Below, in pieces: positions 39,709-47,635 of a stretch of DNA of 64,000 nt; within the stretch, counting starts at the first letter, position 1, and each line of letters begins with the position of its first letter. Both the position numbers and the translations under genes were made by a program. The DNA comes from Dyadobacter jiangsuensis. Its GTDB lineage: Bacteria; Bacteroidota; Bacteroidia; Cytophagales; Spirosomataceae. The stretch is from assembly GCF_003014695.1 (NCBI RefSeq), contig NZ_PYAS01000010.1, forward strand, positions 186,001 through 250,000, in the 5' to 3' direction. The notes under the pieces are model-generated. The model ran no database searches. It saw nothing but the letters and a program-made list of their open reading frames with translations, and was not told where the DNA came from.

Positions 39709-40457
39709 GAAAACCAGCCCCCAGACAGTCCCAGGCCGATATGGTTTTTGGTACGCAGTCGGTACTTGAAACCCTTCGTTCGGGCAAAGAAATCGAACGG
39801 TTATTTATTCAACGCGAGTTCGGGCTTGCGGAGATTGAAAAACTCGCCAAAGAACTTGGCGTCCCCTATCAGCGCGTACCGGTCGAAAAACTGAACCGGG
39901 TAACCCGCAAAAATCACCAGGGTGTCATCGCATTTGTATCGCCTATCCAATACATGCCTTTGCACAATGTGCTTACGCAGGTGTACGAGGATGGCAAAAC
40001 CCCACTCCTGCTCCTGCTGGACCGCGTTACCGACGTCCGCAACTTCGGCGCCATAGCGCGTACAGCCGAATGCGCAGGCGTGCAGGCGATCATCGTTCCG
40101 ACCAAAGGCGGCGCGCAGATCAATGCGGATGCGATGAAAACATCATCCGGCGCGTTGAACTTCCTGCCCATTTGCCGCGAACCCAATCTCTACGAAACGC
40201 TGACCTACCTTCGTAACAGCGGCTTGCAGATCATCGCTTGTACGGAAAAAACGGACAAATCGCTTTATGACATTGATTTCACCGTTCCTACGGTAATCAT
40301 CATGGGCTCTGAGGAAGATGGTATTTCAAAGGAATTCATCGACCTCGCCGACAGCGGGGCACGTATTCCACTTGCCGGCCAGGTTGAATCGCTGAACGTG
40401 TCGGTTGCGAGTTCGGTGGTTTTGTATGAGGCTGTGAGGCAGAGGATTAAAATCTGA
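39684..40457 (+). CDS. rlmB: 23S rRNA 2'-O-methyltransferase (RlmB/TrmH family)
   Basis: The start is taken at the ATG at 39684 (MEKRKYTVRK), inside the end of the GWxTD gene; the longer frame would need a TTG at 39663. About 257 residues carry a SpoU substrate-binding N-domain ('DMVFGTQSVLETLRSGKEIE') and the knotted SPOUT domain: motif 1 'LLLDRVTDVRNFGAIARTAE', motif 2 'IIMGSEEDGIS', motif 3 'LAGQVESLNVSVASSVVLYE'. It should methylate a ribose in 23S rRNA (G2251 in E. coli) using SAM. Assignment to RlmB rather than another SpoU member is by overall similarity. Confidence 0.88.
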   Translation: MEKRKYTVRKPAPRQSQADMVFGTQSVLETLRSGKEIERLFIQREFGLAEIEKLAKELGVPYQRVPVEKLNRVTRKNHQGVIAFVSPIQYMPLHNVLTQVYEDGKTPLLLLLDRVTDVRNFGAIARTAECAGVQAIIVPTKGGAQINADAMKTSSGALNFLPICREPNLYETLTYLRNSGLQIIACTEKTDKSLYDIDFTVPTVIIMGSEEDGISKEFIDLADSGARIPLAGQVESLNVSVASSVVLYEAVRQRIKI

Positions 40458-40466
40458 GAACAAGAC

Positions 40467-40495
40467 TTGTTTTTCAGATAAAAGTGTTATATTTG
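40467..40495 (+). promoter_or_regulatory. Promoter with overlapping inverted repeat
   Basis: TTG at 40467-40469, an 18-base spacer and TATATTTG at 40488-40495 form a good Bacteroidota promoter. The -7 box lies inside the inverted repeat GTGTTA (40484-40489) / TAACAC (40498-40503), so an operator is possible. No open reading frame follows; a hairpin with T tail begins at the expected transcript start. Confidence 0.6.
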
Positions 40496-40499
40496 TCTA

Positions 40500-40552
40500 A
40501 CACCTGAACCGGCATTGGATTGCATCTCCTCTAAGCACGTCGGGTGTTTTTT
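40500..40552 (+). ncRNA. Candidate ~50-nt RNA ending in an intrinsic terminator
   Basis: ACACCTGA (40500-40507) pairs with TCGGGTGT (40540-40547), followed by six T (547-552). The 32-base loop contains a small TGC/GCA stem that exposes TCTCCTCT. With the promoter at 40467-40495 the predicted transcript would be almost only this hairpin. It could be a small RNA, or a promoter and terminator left after loss of a gene. It overlaps the 3' end of the minus-strand gene at 40552. Confidence 0.4.
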
Positions 40553-40938
40553 CATTCCAGGGTTTCCCAGCGTATCGATTCAGTAATTGAATAAAGAAAA
40601 TAACGGTTCTGAACCGTCAACTGGATATTAAAATAGGCGGTTTTACCGCCTATTTGCGTTTCAAAGAAATGATATCCGACAACGTGCGGTCTGGGATGAT
40701 TTTGCTGTGAGGTAAAGCCGACGTAAGCAGCGCTTCCCAGTGCTTCTTCCAACCCATCTATTAACAACAATATCTTGTCGCGGTAAGGGTTGAATGGTTG
40801 GTTAATGCACTCCTTAACTCCCGCCATATTGAACTCGATTTCTCCACCAAGTTCCGTACGGAAAATTCCAACGTTCTTAGTAACCAAATCCAATCTAACC
40901 CTGTCCTTCGCCATCCGACGCAAGAGATTTAAATCCAT
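40552..40938 (-). CDS. Small protein of unknown function
   Basis: I do not recognise this 128-residue protein. It is soluble, with no signal peptide. Visible parts are a basic N-terminus ('LLRRMAKDRVRLDLV'), a helix 'YRDKILLLIDGLEEALGSA', then 'QQNHPRPHVVGYHFFETQIG' and a beta-rich end 'TAYFNIQLTVQNRYFLYSIT'. The late His/beta pattern and size recall phage- or plasmid-associated small effector domains, but this is only an impression. An imperfect inverted repeat at 40939-40969 abuts its start codon. It has no partner gene in the same direction. Confidence 0.6.
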   Translation of the reverse strand: MDLNLLRRMAKDRVRLDLVTKNVGIFRTELGGEIEFNMAGVKECINQPFNPYRDKILLLIDGLEEALGSAAYVGFTSQQNHPRPHVVGYHFFETQIGGKTAYFNIQLTVQNRYFLYSITESIRWETLE

Positions 40939-40969
40939 CTGTAAGTTTGTTGATGATGAAACTTTACAG
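40939..40969 (-). promoter_or_regulatory. Inverted repeat abutting the start of the 40552-40938 gene
   Basis: CTGTAAGTTT (40939-40948) faces AAACTTTACAG (40959-40969), complementary apart from one bulged A. It sits directly before the start codon, where it could hide the start in an RNA hairpin or bind a regulator. Confidence 0.4.
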
Positions 40970-41023
40970 AGGAACTAGTTGAGTAGATAGGGGAAAACTA
41001 ATTTAGCGATTTATTCGTAAATC

Positions 41024-42130
41024 TCACTCCTGCCGGAAACTCTTCATAATCCAACCACCGCCGACCACGTCATCGCCTTCATAAAACACAGCAGCCTGTC
41101 CCGGTGCAATGCCGTTCACGCCGTCGTGAAAGCGGGCTACGATCTGATCCGGGCCGGTTTGTTCTATGATCGCGGGGGTACCGTCGTGTTTGTAGCGTAC
41201 CTTGGTGATCGTCTCCATCGGCTTTTCGATGGATTCGTATTTTTGGAGATTCAATTTGCTCACATTCATGCCGTCGCGGAAAAGATCGGGCATATCGCCA
41301 AGCACTACTTCATTGGTGTCTTTCCGGATTTCAGTCACAAAAACGGGGCGGCCTAATGCAATACCGAGGCCTTTGCGCTGGCCGACTGTATAGAATGGGT
41401 AACCTTCATGTTTGCCGACGACCGTGCCATCCGCGTAAATGAAGTTACCGCCTGCAACTTCGGCTTCCAGCCCTGGAATTCGTCTTTTCAGGAAACCGCG
41501 GTAGTCGTTATCCGGCACAAAGCATATTTCGTAGCTTTCGGACTTATTAACCAGGTCAATAAACCCTCTTTCACGCGCCATTTCGCGGATTTCGGTTTTA
41601 TGCAAATAGCCTAGCGGCAACTTGGTGCGGGCCAGGCTTTCCTGCGAAACGCCCCAAAGTACATAGCTTTGATCTTTCCAGGCATCAATACCTTTGGAAA
41701 CATAGTGGCGGCCGTTGTTGAACTGCATATTGGCATAATGCCCGGTAGCGATGAACTCGCAATCGAGGCGGTCGGCGCGACGGAGCAGTGCGTCCCATTT
41801 GATGTGGGTATTACAAAGCACGCACGGGTTAGGCGTACGGCCTTCGAGGTATTCGCCGGTGAAATGGTCGATCACGTAATCGCCAAACTCGGCGCGGATA
41901 TCGAGAATATAATGCGGGAAACCCAGTTCCACCGCGATATTGCGTGCGTCGTTAATGGAATCCAGCGAACAACAGCCGGTTTCTTTCTTGGTACCTCCGC
42001 TGCTGGCGTAGTCCCAGGTTTTCATGGTCATACCAATGACTTCATACCCTTGTTCGTGGAGAAGGACAGCTGCGAGCGAGCTGTCGATGCCGCCGCTCAT
42101 GGCGACAAGAATGCGTCCGTGTTTACTCAT
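41024..42130 (-). CDS. mnmA: tRNA-specific 2-thiouridylase
   Basis: The 368-residue enzyme adds sulfur at C2 of the wobble uridine (U34) of Lys, Glu and Gln tRNAs. The PP-loop is 'VAMSGGIDSSLAAVL' (residues 9-23); the catalytic Cys103 is in 'RTPNPCVLCN' and the persulfide Cys203 in 'SYEICFVPDNDYRG'. 'ATGHYA' and 'KDQSYVLWG' complete the adenylation site and tRNA-binding region. Length and motifs are normal. A hairpin about 50-85 bases upstream of its start probably ends the preceding minus-strand transcript. Confidence 0.95.
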   Translation of the reverse strand: MSKHGRILVAMSGGIDSSLAAVLLHEQGYEVIGMTMKTWDYASSGGTKKETGCCSLDSINDARNIAVELGFPHYILDIRAEFGDYVIDHFTGEYLEGRTPNPCVLCNTHIKWDALLRRADRLDCEFIATGHYANMQFNNGRHYVSKGIDAWKDQSYVLWGVSQESLARTKLPLGYLHKTEIREMARERGFIDLVNKSESYEICFVPDNDYRGFLKRRIPGLEAEVAGGNFIYADGTVVGKHEGYPFYTVGQRKGLGIALGRPVFVTEIRKDTNEVVLGDMPDLFRDGMNVSKLNLQKYESIEKPMETITKVRYKHDGTPAIIEQTGPDQIVARFHDGVNGIAPGQAAVFYEGDDVVGGGWIMKSFRQE

Positions 42131-42176
42131 GGTAGTAATCTGGCGAAGGTTGAATGCCTTCCGATTTTGGTTAGAA

Positions 42177-42215
42177 TTGAAAAGGAACCAACGCCGCCAA
42201 ACGATCGCTGGTTCC
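42177..42215 (-). terminator. Terminator-like hairpin upstream of mnmA
   Basis: GGAACCA (42184-42190) pairs with TGGTTCC (42209-42215). On the minus strand TTTTC follows the hairpin. It lies between the kinase-like gene and mnmA, both on the minus strand, so it likely ends the former. Confidence 0.55.
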
Positions 42216-42323
42216 GTATTGCGGCTGCAAATTTACGATTATATCTCAGTAATACCTTACGATCAGCCGTTATTGATCGCAACTTTGCCCATTTTCAGAA
42301 AATGCAGGTCGTTCGGTAAAAGG

Positions 42324-43367
42324 TTACGCGATCACCATCCGTATCACATTCTTAATGTTTAACTCAATAATCTCGGTCATGGTCTCGCATTTGTGGTAAT
42401 GTTCGTCGGAATAATGGGCGGCAAGACTTTCGCGTAACTGGTGGATATTCTCGGCGGTCGATATTTTATCCTTAATGCACACATCGCGCAGGTCGCGGAG
42501 GCGGTAGCGCTCGGCTTTGGCCTGGTACATGATCGACGACTGCTCTTCCTGCTGGTATTGAACCACCGTTTTGTCGGTCAGGTATTCCATCGCGAGTTGC
42601 ACATAAGGCAGGTTTTCCTTGAAAAACTGCGGCATATACACTTTCAGATTACCCTCGTAGAACTGCTGGTCGAAATCGATGGCACGGAGGCGGAACTGGA
42701 AATCGTCAAAATCCGGGGTAATCTGCATCACGAAATTGTAAGAACGCATATCGCCCAGCAGCGTGATCTTGCAGCGCTCATTGAATTTCACAAATTCCTT
42801 GGCGATCCGAATCGGGTTGTAGTCGGGATCGCGCATACGCGTGCGGGCAAACTCGTCGCCCGGTATGCCCGCAATATGCTCCTCGATCAACGTCTCGCCG
42901 TCGACAATGTAGTTAACCTGGTTGGGCGAGAAGATCTCTTCCAGTTCCAATCCGTAAATCCGGGAAGAATCGGCCTTTTTGACGTAGAAATAGTCGTAGA
43001 TATCATTCAGCCGGTTCACGATTTTAATGCGGAACGGGTTGGAATTGCCAAACTTGCAATAATCGATGCGATCGATGTATTTGTGCTCAACAATGCGCAG
43101 GTTACCCGAGGCTTTGAGCATTGCATACACTTTTTTCAAACCCGCATGCAGTCGTTCCAGCTCATACGGTGGATAAAGCGGGCTCTCCCAAAGCGTATCC
43201 TTTCCGTTTTTATCGATAACCGGAAACGACTCGTAGAAATTCAGCAGATCGTGGTAAGCCACCGGCAACCGGGCGTCTCGCTGGTAAAAACGCAGGTATT
43301 TGCGCAGCTCGGAGCTCACCGGATAAATCGGTTTTTTCCTTAATATTTTAACATCCCCCATTTCCAT
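42324..43367 (-). CDS. Conserved hypothetical protein with kinase-like signature
   Basis: I know no named family for this 347-residue soluble protein, but it carries an order of motifs that resembles protein-kinase-like phosphotransferases. A beta3-type Lys is in 'YFYVKKADSSR' (K130/131), a helix-C-type acidic run 'GLELEEIF' at 139-146, and a hinge-like 'LIEEHIAGIPGDEF' at 160-173. A catalytic-loop-like 'LGDMRSYNFVM' has Asp206 and Asn211 in the kinase D-x4-N spacing, and the metal-binding 'AIDFDQQ' has Asp231. Residues 1-110 are extra and contain a possible substrate region ('PLYPPYELERL'). It is divergent from mobA. Kinase activity is inferred from motif order only. Confidence 0.6.
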   Translation of the reverse strand: MEMGDVKILRKKPIYPVSSELRKYLRFYQRDARLPVAYHDLLNFYESFPVIDKNGKDTLWESPLYPPYELERLHAGLKKVYAMLKASGNLRIVEHKYIDRIDYCKFGNSNPFRIKIVNRLNDIYDYFYVKKADSSRIYGLELEEIFSPNQVNYIVDGETLIEEHIAGIPGDEFARTRMRDPDYNPIRIAKEFVKFNERCKITLLGDMRSYNFVMQITPDFDDFQFRLRAIDFDQQFYEGNLKVYMPQFFKENLPYVQLAMEYLTDKTVVQYQQEEQSSIMYQAKAERYRLRDLRDVCIKDKISTAENIHQLRESLAAHYSDEHYHKCETMTEIIELNIKNVIRMVIA

Positions 43368-43416
43368 ACAAGGAAGTTACGCATATTTGACCGATTAAAA
43401 CCATTGACCTGCCACT

Positions 43417-44040
43417 ATGAGCTTATACGGATTGGTGATCTGCGGCGGCGAAAGCACAAGAATGGGGACCGACAAAAGCCTGCTGGTGTATTACCAAAAA
43501 CCTCAGCACGAACACGTTGCCGACCTGCTCGCGCCCCTGTGCGAGCGCGTGATCCTTTGCTGCAATGCGGAACAATACAAAGCATTCCGTACCGGCTACC
43601 CGAAACTGGCCGACCTGCCGAAATACGGCGGCGCAGGCCCCATGAGCGGGTTACTCACCGCATTTGAAACCTTTCCAGGAAATGACTTCCTGGTGGCAGG
43701 CTGCGACTATCCCTACCTGTCGACGGACGAACTAGCCAATTTTCTGCATAATACCGATAAGGATTTGCCTGCCGCAGCCTTTTATAATGCAAACGGATTC
43801 TACGAGCCGCTGCTCGGATGGTATTCGCAATCGACAAACAACGCATTGCGGAAGGCTTTCGAAAACGGCTCACGCTCGTTGCAGCGTTTTTTAATTGCGG
43901 AGAACGCGGGGAAATACCGGCCATTGTCGGGAAAAACAATGCTGAGCGCAGACACGATGGATGATTTCCAATCCGTCAAACGAGCGCTTGAATCAGAAAA
44001 TGACTTTCAAAATGGAGACCAGTTCGATAACCAGCCATAA
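43417..44040 (+). CDS. mobA: Molybdenum cofactor guanylyltransferase-like protein
   Basis: The 207-residue nucleotidyltransferase has the MobA signature near its start ('LVICGGESTRMGTDKSLL', with the Gly-rich loop and the Lys that bind GTP), then 'GGAGPMSGLLTAFE' and 'DFLVAGCDYPYLST' with the metal-binding Asp. MobA attaches GMP to molybdopterin to form the bis-MGD cofactor used by formate-dehydrogenase-type enzymes. It is the first gene of a tight group with fdhD, a DUF7009 gene and a YdeP-type oxidoreductase, which strongly supports the assignment. Confidence 0.88.
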   Translation: MSLYGLVICGGESTRMGTDKSLLVYYQKPQHEHVADLLAPLCERVILCCNAEQYKAFRTGYPKLADLPKYGGAGPMSGLLTAFETFPGNDFLVAGCDYPYLSTDELANFLHNTDKDLPAAAFYNANGFYEPLLGWYSQSTNNALRKAFENGSRSLQRFLIAENAGKYRPLSGKTMLSADTMDDFQSVKRALESENDFQNGDQFDNQP

Positions 44041-44839
44041 AATCATACGCGTTAGCGGGCATGATGCCGAAGAGCTCGACGACCAGCTTGCCGTGGAAGA
44101 GCCGCTTGAAATACAGATTGCATTTCAGTCGGGAGGACGAAAGGAGCGCAAAAGCATTTCGGTCACCATGCGGACGCCCGGAAACGATCATGAACTTGCC
44201 GCAGGATTTCTGTTCACGGAAGGCATTATCCATTCCAGAAGCCAGATCGCCGGCATTGCGAATACACCGCTTGACGAAAACCGGGTAATAGTAACTTTCT
44301 CCGATAGTTTCGAGCCAAAACTAGGCTCGCTGGAACGCAACTTCTACACGACTTCCAGCTGCGGCGTTTGCGGCAAAGCGAGCATCGATGCGATCAAAAC
44401 CAGATCGGTTTACGCAAATGCTCAGGAGAATTGGTTTTTAGAAAAAGGGCTGCTATACCCGCTCACCGACCAGATCACTCGCCATCAGAATACCTTCGAA
44501 ACAACGGGAGGGCTGCATGCTTCGGCGCTTTTCGACATTTCAGGGCAATTTTTGATGTTGCGCGAGGATGTAGGAAGGCATAATGCGCTGGACAAACTGA
44601 TCGGTGCGGCATTACTGGCAGACCAACTGCCACTCGGCAAGCATATCCTGCTCTTGAGCGGTCGGGCTAGTTTTGAGCTCATTCAAAAGGCCGCCATGGC
44701 GGGCATTCAAATAGTGGCGGCGATAGGTGCTCCTTCGAGCCTGGCCGTGCAGTTGGCGGAAGAGAGCGGCATTACGCTGATTGGGTTTCTGAAAAAAGAC
44801 AAATTCAACATTTACACCGGCCACCACCGGATTCTATAA
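44000..44839 (+). CDS. fdhD: Formate dehydrogenase accessory sulfurtransferase
   Basis: The start is set at the ATG at 44000, overlapping mobA by 41 bases; the ATG at 44012 (METSSITSHK) is equally possible, and a longer frame from 43961 less so. FdhD carries sulfur from IscS to bis-MGD so that the molybdoenzyme becomes active. The sulfur-carrying loop is 'TTSSCGVCGKASIDAI', near residue 120 from this start. Other family blocks are 'TPGNDHELAAGFLFTEGII', 'GGLHASALFD' and 'REDVGRHNALDKLIGAAL'. It should work on the fdhF/ydeP product two genes downstream. Confidence 0.93.
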   Translation: MTFKMETSSITSHKIIRVSGHDAEELDDQLAVEEPLEIQIAFQSGGRKERKSISVTMRTPGNDHELAAGFLFTEGIIHSRSQIAGIANTPLDENRVIVTFSDSFEPKLGSLERNFYTTSSCGVCGKASIDAIKTRSVYANAQENWFLEKGLLYPLTDQITRHQNTFETTGGLHASALFDISGQFLMLREDVGRHNALDKLIGAALLADQLPLGKHILLLSGRASFELIQKAAMAGIQIVAAIGAPSSLAVQLAEESGITLIGFLKKDKFNIYTGHHRIL

Positions 44840-44841
44840 CT

Positions 44842-45204
44842 ATGAAAATCCGCATTCACGGAAACTCCGTACGTTTCAGGCTTTCCAAAACAGAAGTCGG
44901 CAAACTTGAAAATGAAGGATACCTCGAAGAAACGACCGACTTCGGCCCGGCACAATTGGGTTATGCCGTACGAAAATCGGGAGTAACCGAGCTGCAAGCG
45001 CGGTTTGAACATCACAAAATTACCCTGGAAGTGCCCGAAAAGCTCCTTGCGGGCTGGGCTGCGAACAATACCGTAGGGTTTGAAGGAAATATGCCGCTGA
45101 GCGATGGCAGTTCGTTATTTATGTTGATTGAAAAAGATTTCAAATGCCTGGACAACGTCCATGAAGACCAGTCCGACAATTACGATAACCCTAAAACCTG
45201 CTAA
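44842..45204 (+). CDS. DUF7009-like small protein in a molybdoenzyme operon
   Basis: The 120-residue protein starts 2 bases after the fdhD stop and ends 3 bases before the next start. It opens 'MKIRIHGNSVRFRLSKTEVG', then 'ELQARFEHHKITLEVPEKLL' and 'LFMLIEKDFKCLD', an arrangement like the DUF7009 family. The C-terminus is acidic and ends '...NPKTC'. Its fixed place between fdhD and a YdeP-type oxidoreductase suggests it helps cofactor insertion, maturation or stability of that enzyme, but no activity is known. The family name is from memory and only moderately sure. Confidence 0.7.
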   Translation: MKIRIHGNSVRFRLSKTEVGKLENEGYLEETTDFGPAQLGYAVRKSGVTELQARFEHHKITLEVPEKLLAGWAANNTVGFEGNMPLSDGSSLFMLIEKDFKCLDNVHEDQSDNYDNPKTC

Positions 45205-45207
45205 ACC

Positions 45208-47514
45208 ATGTCCGAAAACCCGATCCCGGGCTCCGAAAACCCGGAAAAACTGACCGGTTTGAAACAAGGCCCGATCAAAAAAGTGGCCGCGGGAATCCCC
45301 GCGGTGGTTTCTGCATTGGAAATGACCGTCAGCGAAGCTGGTTTGGAACGGGGGATGAAAGCGCTTTTCAACCTCAACCAAAAAGGCGGCTTCGATTGCC
45401 CCAGCTGTGCCTGGCCCGACCCCGACGACGAGCGTTCGGGCATTGCCGAGTATTGCGAGAATGGCGCAAGGGCCGTGGCGGAAGAAGCTACCGCGAAGAA
45501 ACTAACCGCGGAATTCTTCTCGCAGCATTCCGTGCAGGAGTTGGGTAAACTTTCGGATTATGAAATAGGCGGCAAAGGCCGCATTGCCGAACCGATGTTC
45601 CTGCCCGCTGGCGGCACGCATTACCAGCCCATTACCTGGGATGCGGCATTTGAAAAAATTGGAACCGAACTGAACCGGCTCGCGTCACCCGACGAAGCCG
45701 TATTTTACACCTCCGGCCGTACCAGCAACGAGGCCGCTTTCCTGTACCAGCTTTTCGTGCGGGAATATGGCACTAATAACCTGCCCGATTGCAGCAATAT
45801 GTGCCACGAAAGCAGCGGCACGGCATTGGGCGAGTCGCTGGGCATTGGCAAAGGCTCGGTAACGCTGAATGATTTTTACCAGGCCGAGGTGATCATGATC
45901 CTCGGGCAGAACCCGGGTACCAATCACCCTCGGATGCTCACCGCATTGCAAAAAGCCAAAGCCAACGGCGCTACGATCATCTCCATTAATCCCTTGCCCG
46001 AAACCGGCCTGATGGGTTTCAACAACCCGCAAACCGTGCTGGGCGTGCTGGGCTACAAACCAGGGCTGACCGATATTTTCCTGCAAGTGAAGATCAATGG
46101 CGACATGGCCCTGCTCAAAGCCATCGAGGTACTCCTGCTGGAAGCGGAACAAAAAGCGCCCGGCAGTGTCTTTGACCAGCATTTTATCAACCAAAACACA
46201 CAAGGCTGCAACGAATTCCTGCAAGACCTGACACAATACAATGCAGAACAACTCGCTGCGCAAGCGGGCATACCGTTCGCACAGGTGCAGGAGGTTGCGC
46301 GCGTGCTCGCGGGGAAAAGCAGGATCATCGCCTGCTGGGCAATGGGGCTCACGCAGCATAAGAACGCAGTGGCGACTATTAAGGAAGTCGTGAATTTGCT
46401 GCTGCTGAAAGGCAGTATCGGCAAACCCGGCGCAGGGACGTGTCCGGTGCGCGGGCATAGCAACGTACAGGGCGATCGGACGATGGGTATTTTCGAACGC
46501 CCGACTGCCCGGTTCCTGGATTCCATTGAAAAGAACTTCCATTTCGCTCCGCCACGAAACCACGGTTACGACGTGGTGGAATGCATCAAGGCCATGCATG
46601 CCGGTGAAGCAAAAGTGTTTTTTGCCATGGGCGGCAATTTTCTCTCCGCCACCCCCGATACGCGTTTCACCGCGGAGGCATTGCAGAACTGCAAACTGAC
46701 TGTCCACGTATCCACCAAACTGAACCGCAGCCACCTTGTGCATGGCCAGGAGGCATTGATATTACCCTGCCTCGGTCGAAGCGACAAGGACATGCGCAAC
46801 GGTGAGAACCGTTTTATATCGTGCGAAAATTCGATGGGCGTGATCCAATCCTCACGCGGCGTGCTTCAACCTGTTTCGGAGCATCTATTGAGTGAGCCGG
46901 AAATCGTTTGCAGATTGGCAAAAGCGACGTTAGGCGAGCGCAGCAAAGTAACTTGGGATCAATACGCGGCCGATTATGACCTCATCCGTACCGACATCGA
47001 GCGCACCATCCCCGGTTTTGCGGACTATAACGAGCGGGTACGCCAGCCAGGCGGCTTCTATTTGCCCAACTGCAACCGCGCGGGCGACTTCGATACCCCT
47101 ACCCGCAAGGCGCATTTCCACATTGCAGCACCGGAAAAGCAACATTTGAAAGACGGCGAGCTAATGATGATGACCATTCGCAGCCACGACCAGTTCAATA
47201 CCACGGTGTATGGCCTGAACGACCGCTATCGGGGCATTTACAACGAACGGCGGGTAATCCTGATGAATGCGAAGGATATGCAGGATCGTAACCTGAAAAA
47301 CGGCGACCTGGTAGATTTACATAATCATTACGACGGAGTCGCTCGCGTGGCGCACAAGTTTATCGTCGTCGAGTACCCGATTCCTGAGCAATGCACGGCT
47401 ACCTATTTCCCCGAAACCAACGTGCTGGTGCCCATTACGAGCGTTGCAGAGAAGAGCAACACGCCGACGTCCAAAATGGTGGTTCTGACGATTACGCCGC
47501 ATCAGGGTTTTTAG
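45208..47514 (+). CDS. FdhF/YdeP-family molybdopterin oxidoreductase
   Basis: The 768-residue protein belongs to the DMSO-reductase superfamily branch called FdhF/YdeP. An N-terminal Cys pair 'GGFDCPSCAWPDPDD' is family-typical. 'YQPITWDAAFEKIGTEL', 'YTSGRTSNEAAFLYQLFVRE' and 'NLPDCSNMCHESSGTALGES' (region of the metal ligand) follow. Bis-MGD-binding blocks are 'EVIMILGQNPGTNHPRM' and 'NVQGDRTMGI', and the C-terminal dihydropterin domain ends 'TSKMVVLTITPHQGF'. No Tat signal is seen, so it is cytoplasmic. Its redox substrate is unknown; formate is possible but YdeP relatives are linked to acid tolerance. MobA and FdhD upstream serve its cofactor. Confidence 0.88.
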   Translation: MSENPIPGSENPEKLTGLKQGPIKKVAAGIPAVVSALEMTVSEAGLERGMKALFNLNQKGGFDCPSCAWPDPDDERSGIAEYCENGARAVAEEATAKKLTAEFFSQHSVQELGKLSDYEIGGKGRIAEPMFLPAGGTHYQPITWDAAFEKIGTELNRLASPDEAVFYTSGRTSNEAAFLYQLFVREYGTNNLPDCSNMCHESSGTALGESLGIGKGSVTLNDFYQAEVIMILGQNPGTNHPRMLTALQKAKANGATIISINPLPETGLMGFNNPQTVLGVLGYKPGLTDIFLQVKINGDMALLKAIEVLLLEAEQKAPGSVFDQHFINQNTQGCNEFLQDLTQYNAEQLAAQAGIPFAQVQEVARVLAGKSRIIACWAMGLTQHKNAVATIKEVVNLLLLKGSIGKPGAGTCPVRGHSNVQGDRTMGIFERPTARFLDSIEKNFHFAPPRNHGYDVVECIKAMHAGEAKVFFAMGGNFLSATPDTRFTAEALQNCKLTVHVSTKLNRSHLVHGQEALILPCLGRSDKDMRNGENRFISCENSMGVIQSSRGVLQPVSEHLLSEPEIVCRLAKATLGERSKVTWDQYAADYDLIRTDIERTIPGFADYNERVRQPGGFYLPNCNRAGDFDTPTRKAHFHIAAPEKQHLKDGELMMMTIRSHDQFNTTVYGLNDRYRGIYNERRVILMNAKDMQDRNLKNGDLVDLHNHYDGVARVAHKFIVVEYPIPEQCTATYFPETNVLVPITSVAEKSNTPTSKMVVLTITPHQGF

Positions 47515-47635
47515 GATAACTTAATATTGACCTAACAGACACCCGCCCAAGTTGCCGTAATTTCGCCGCTACTTTGCCCGATTGGGGTAAAATGCGCTGA
47601 AAAATGTCTTTTCAAGGAAGTTTAAATTGAATACA

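Noticed and set aside
42441..43343. 300-codon frame antisense to the kinase-like gene
   Set aside because: Hydrophobic low-complexity translation typical of a shadow frame; the minus-strand protein has ordered motifs.
43961..43999. Longer FdhD N-terminus
   Set aside because: It would overlap mobA by 80 bases and adds residues not seen in the family; starts at 44000 or 44012 are better.
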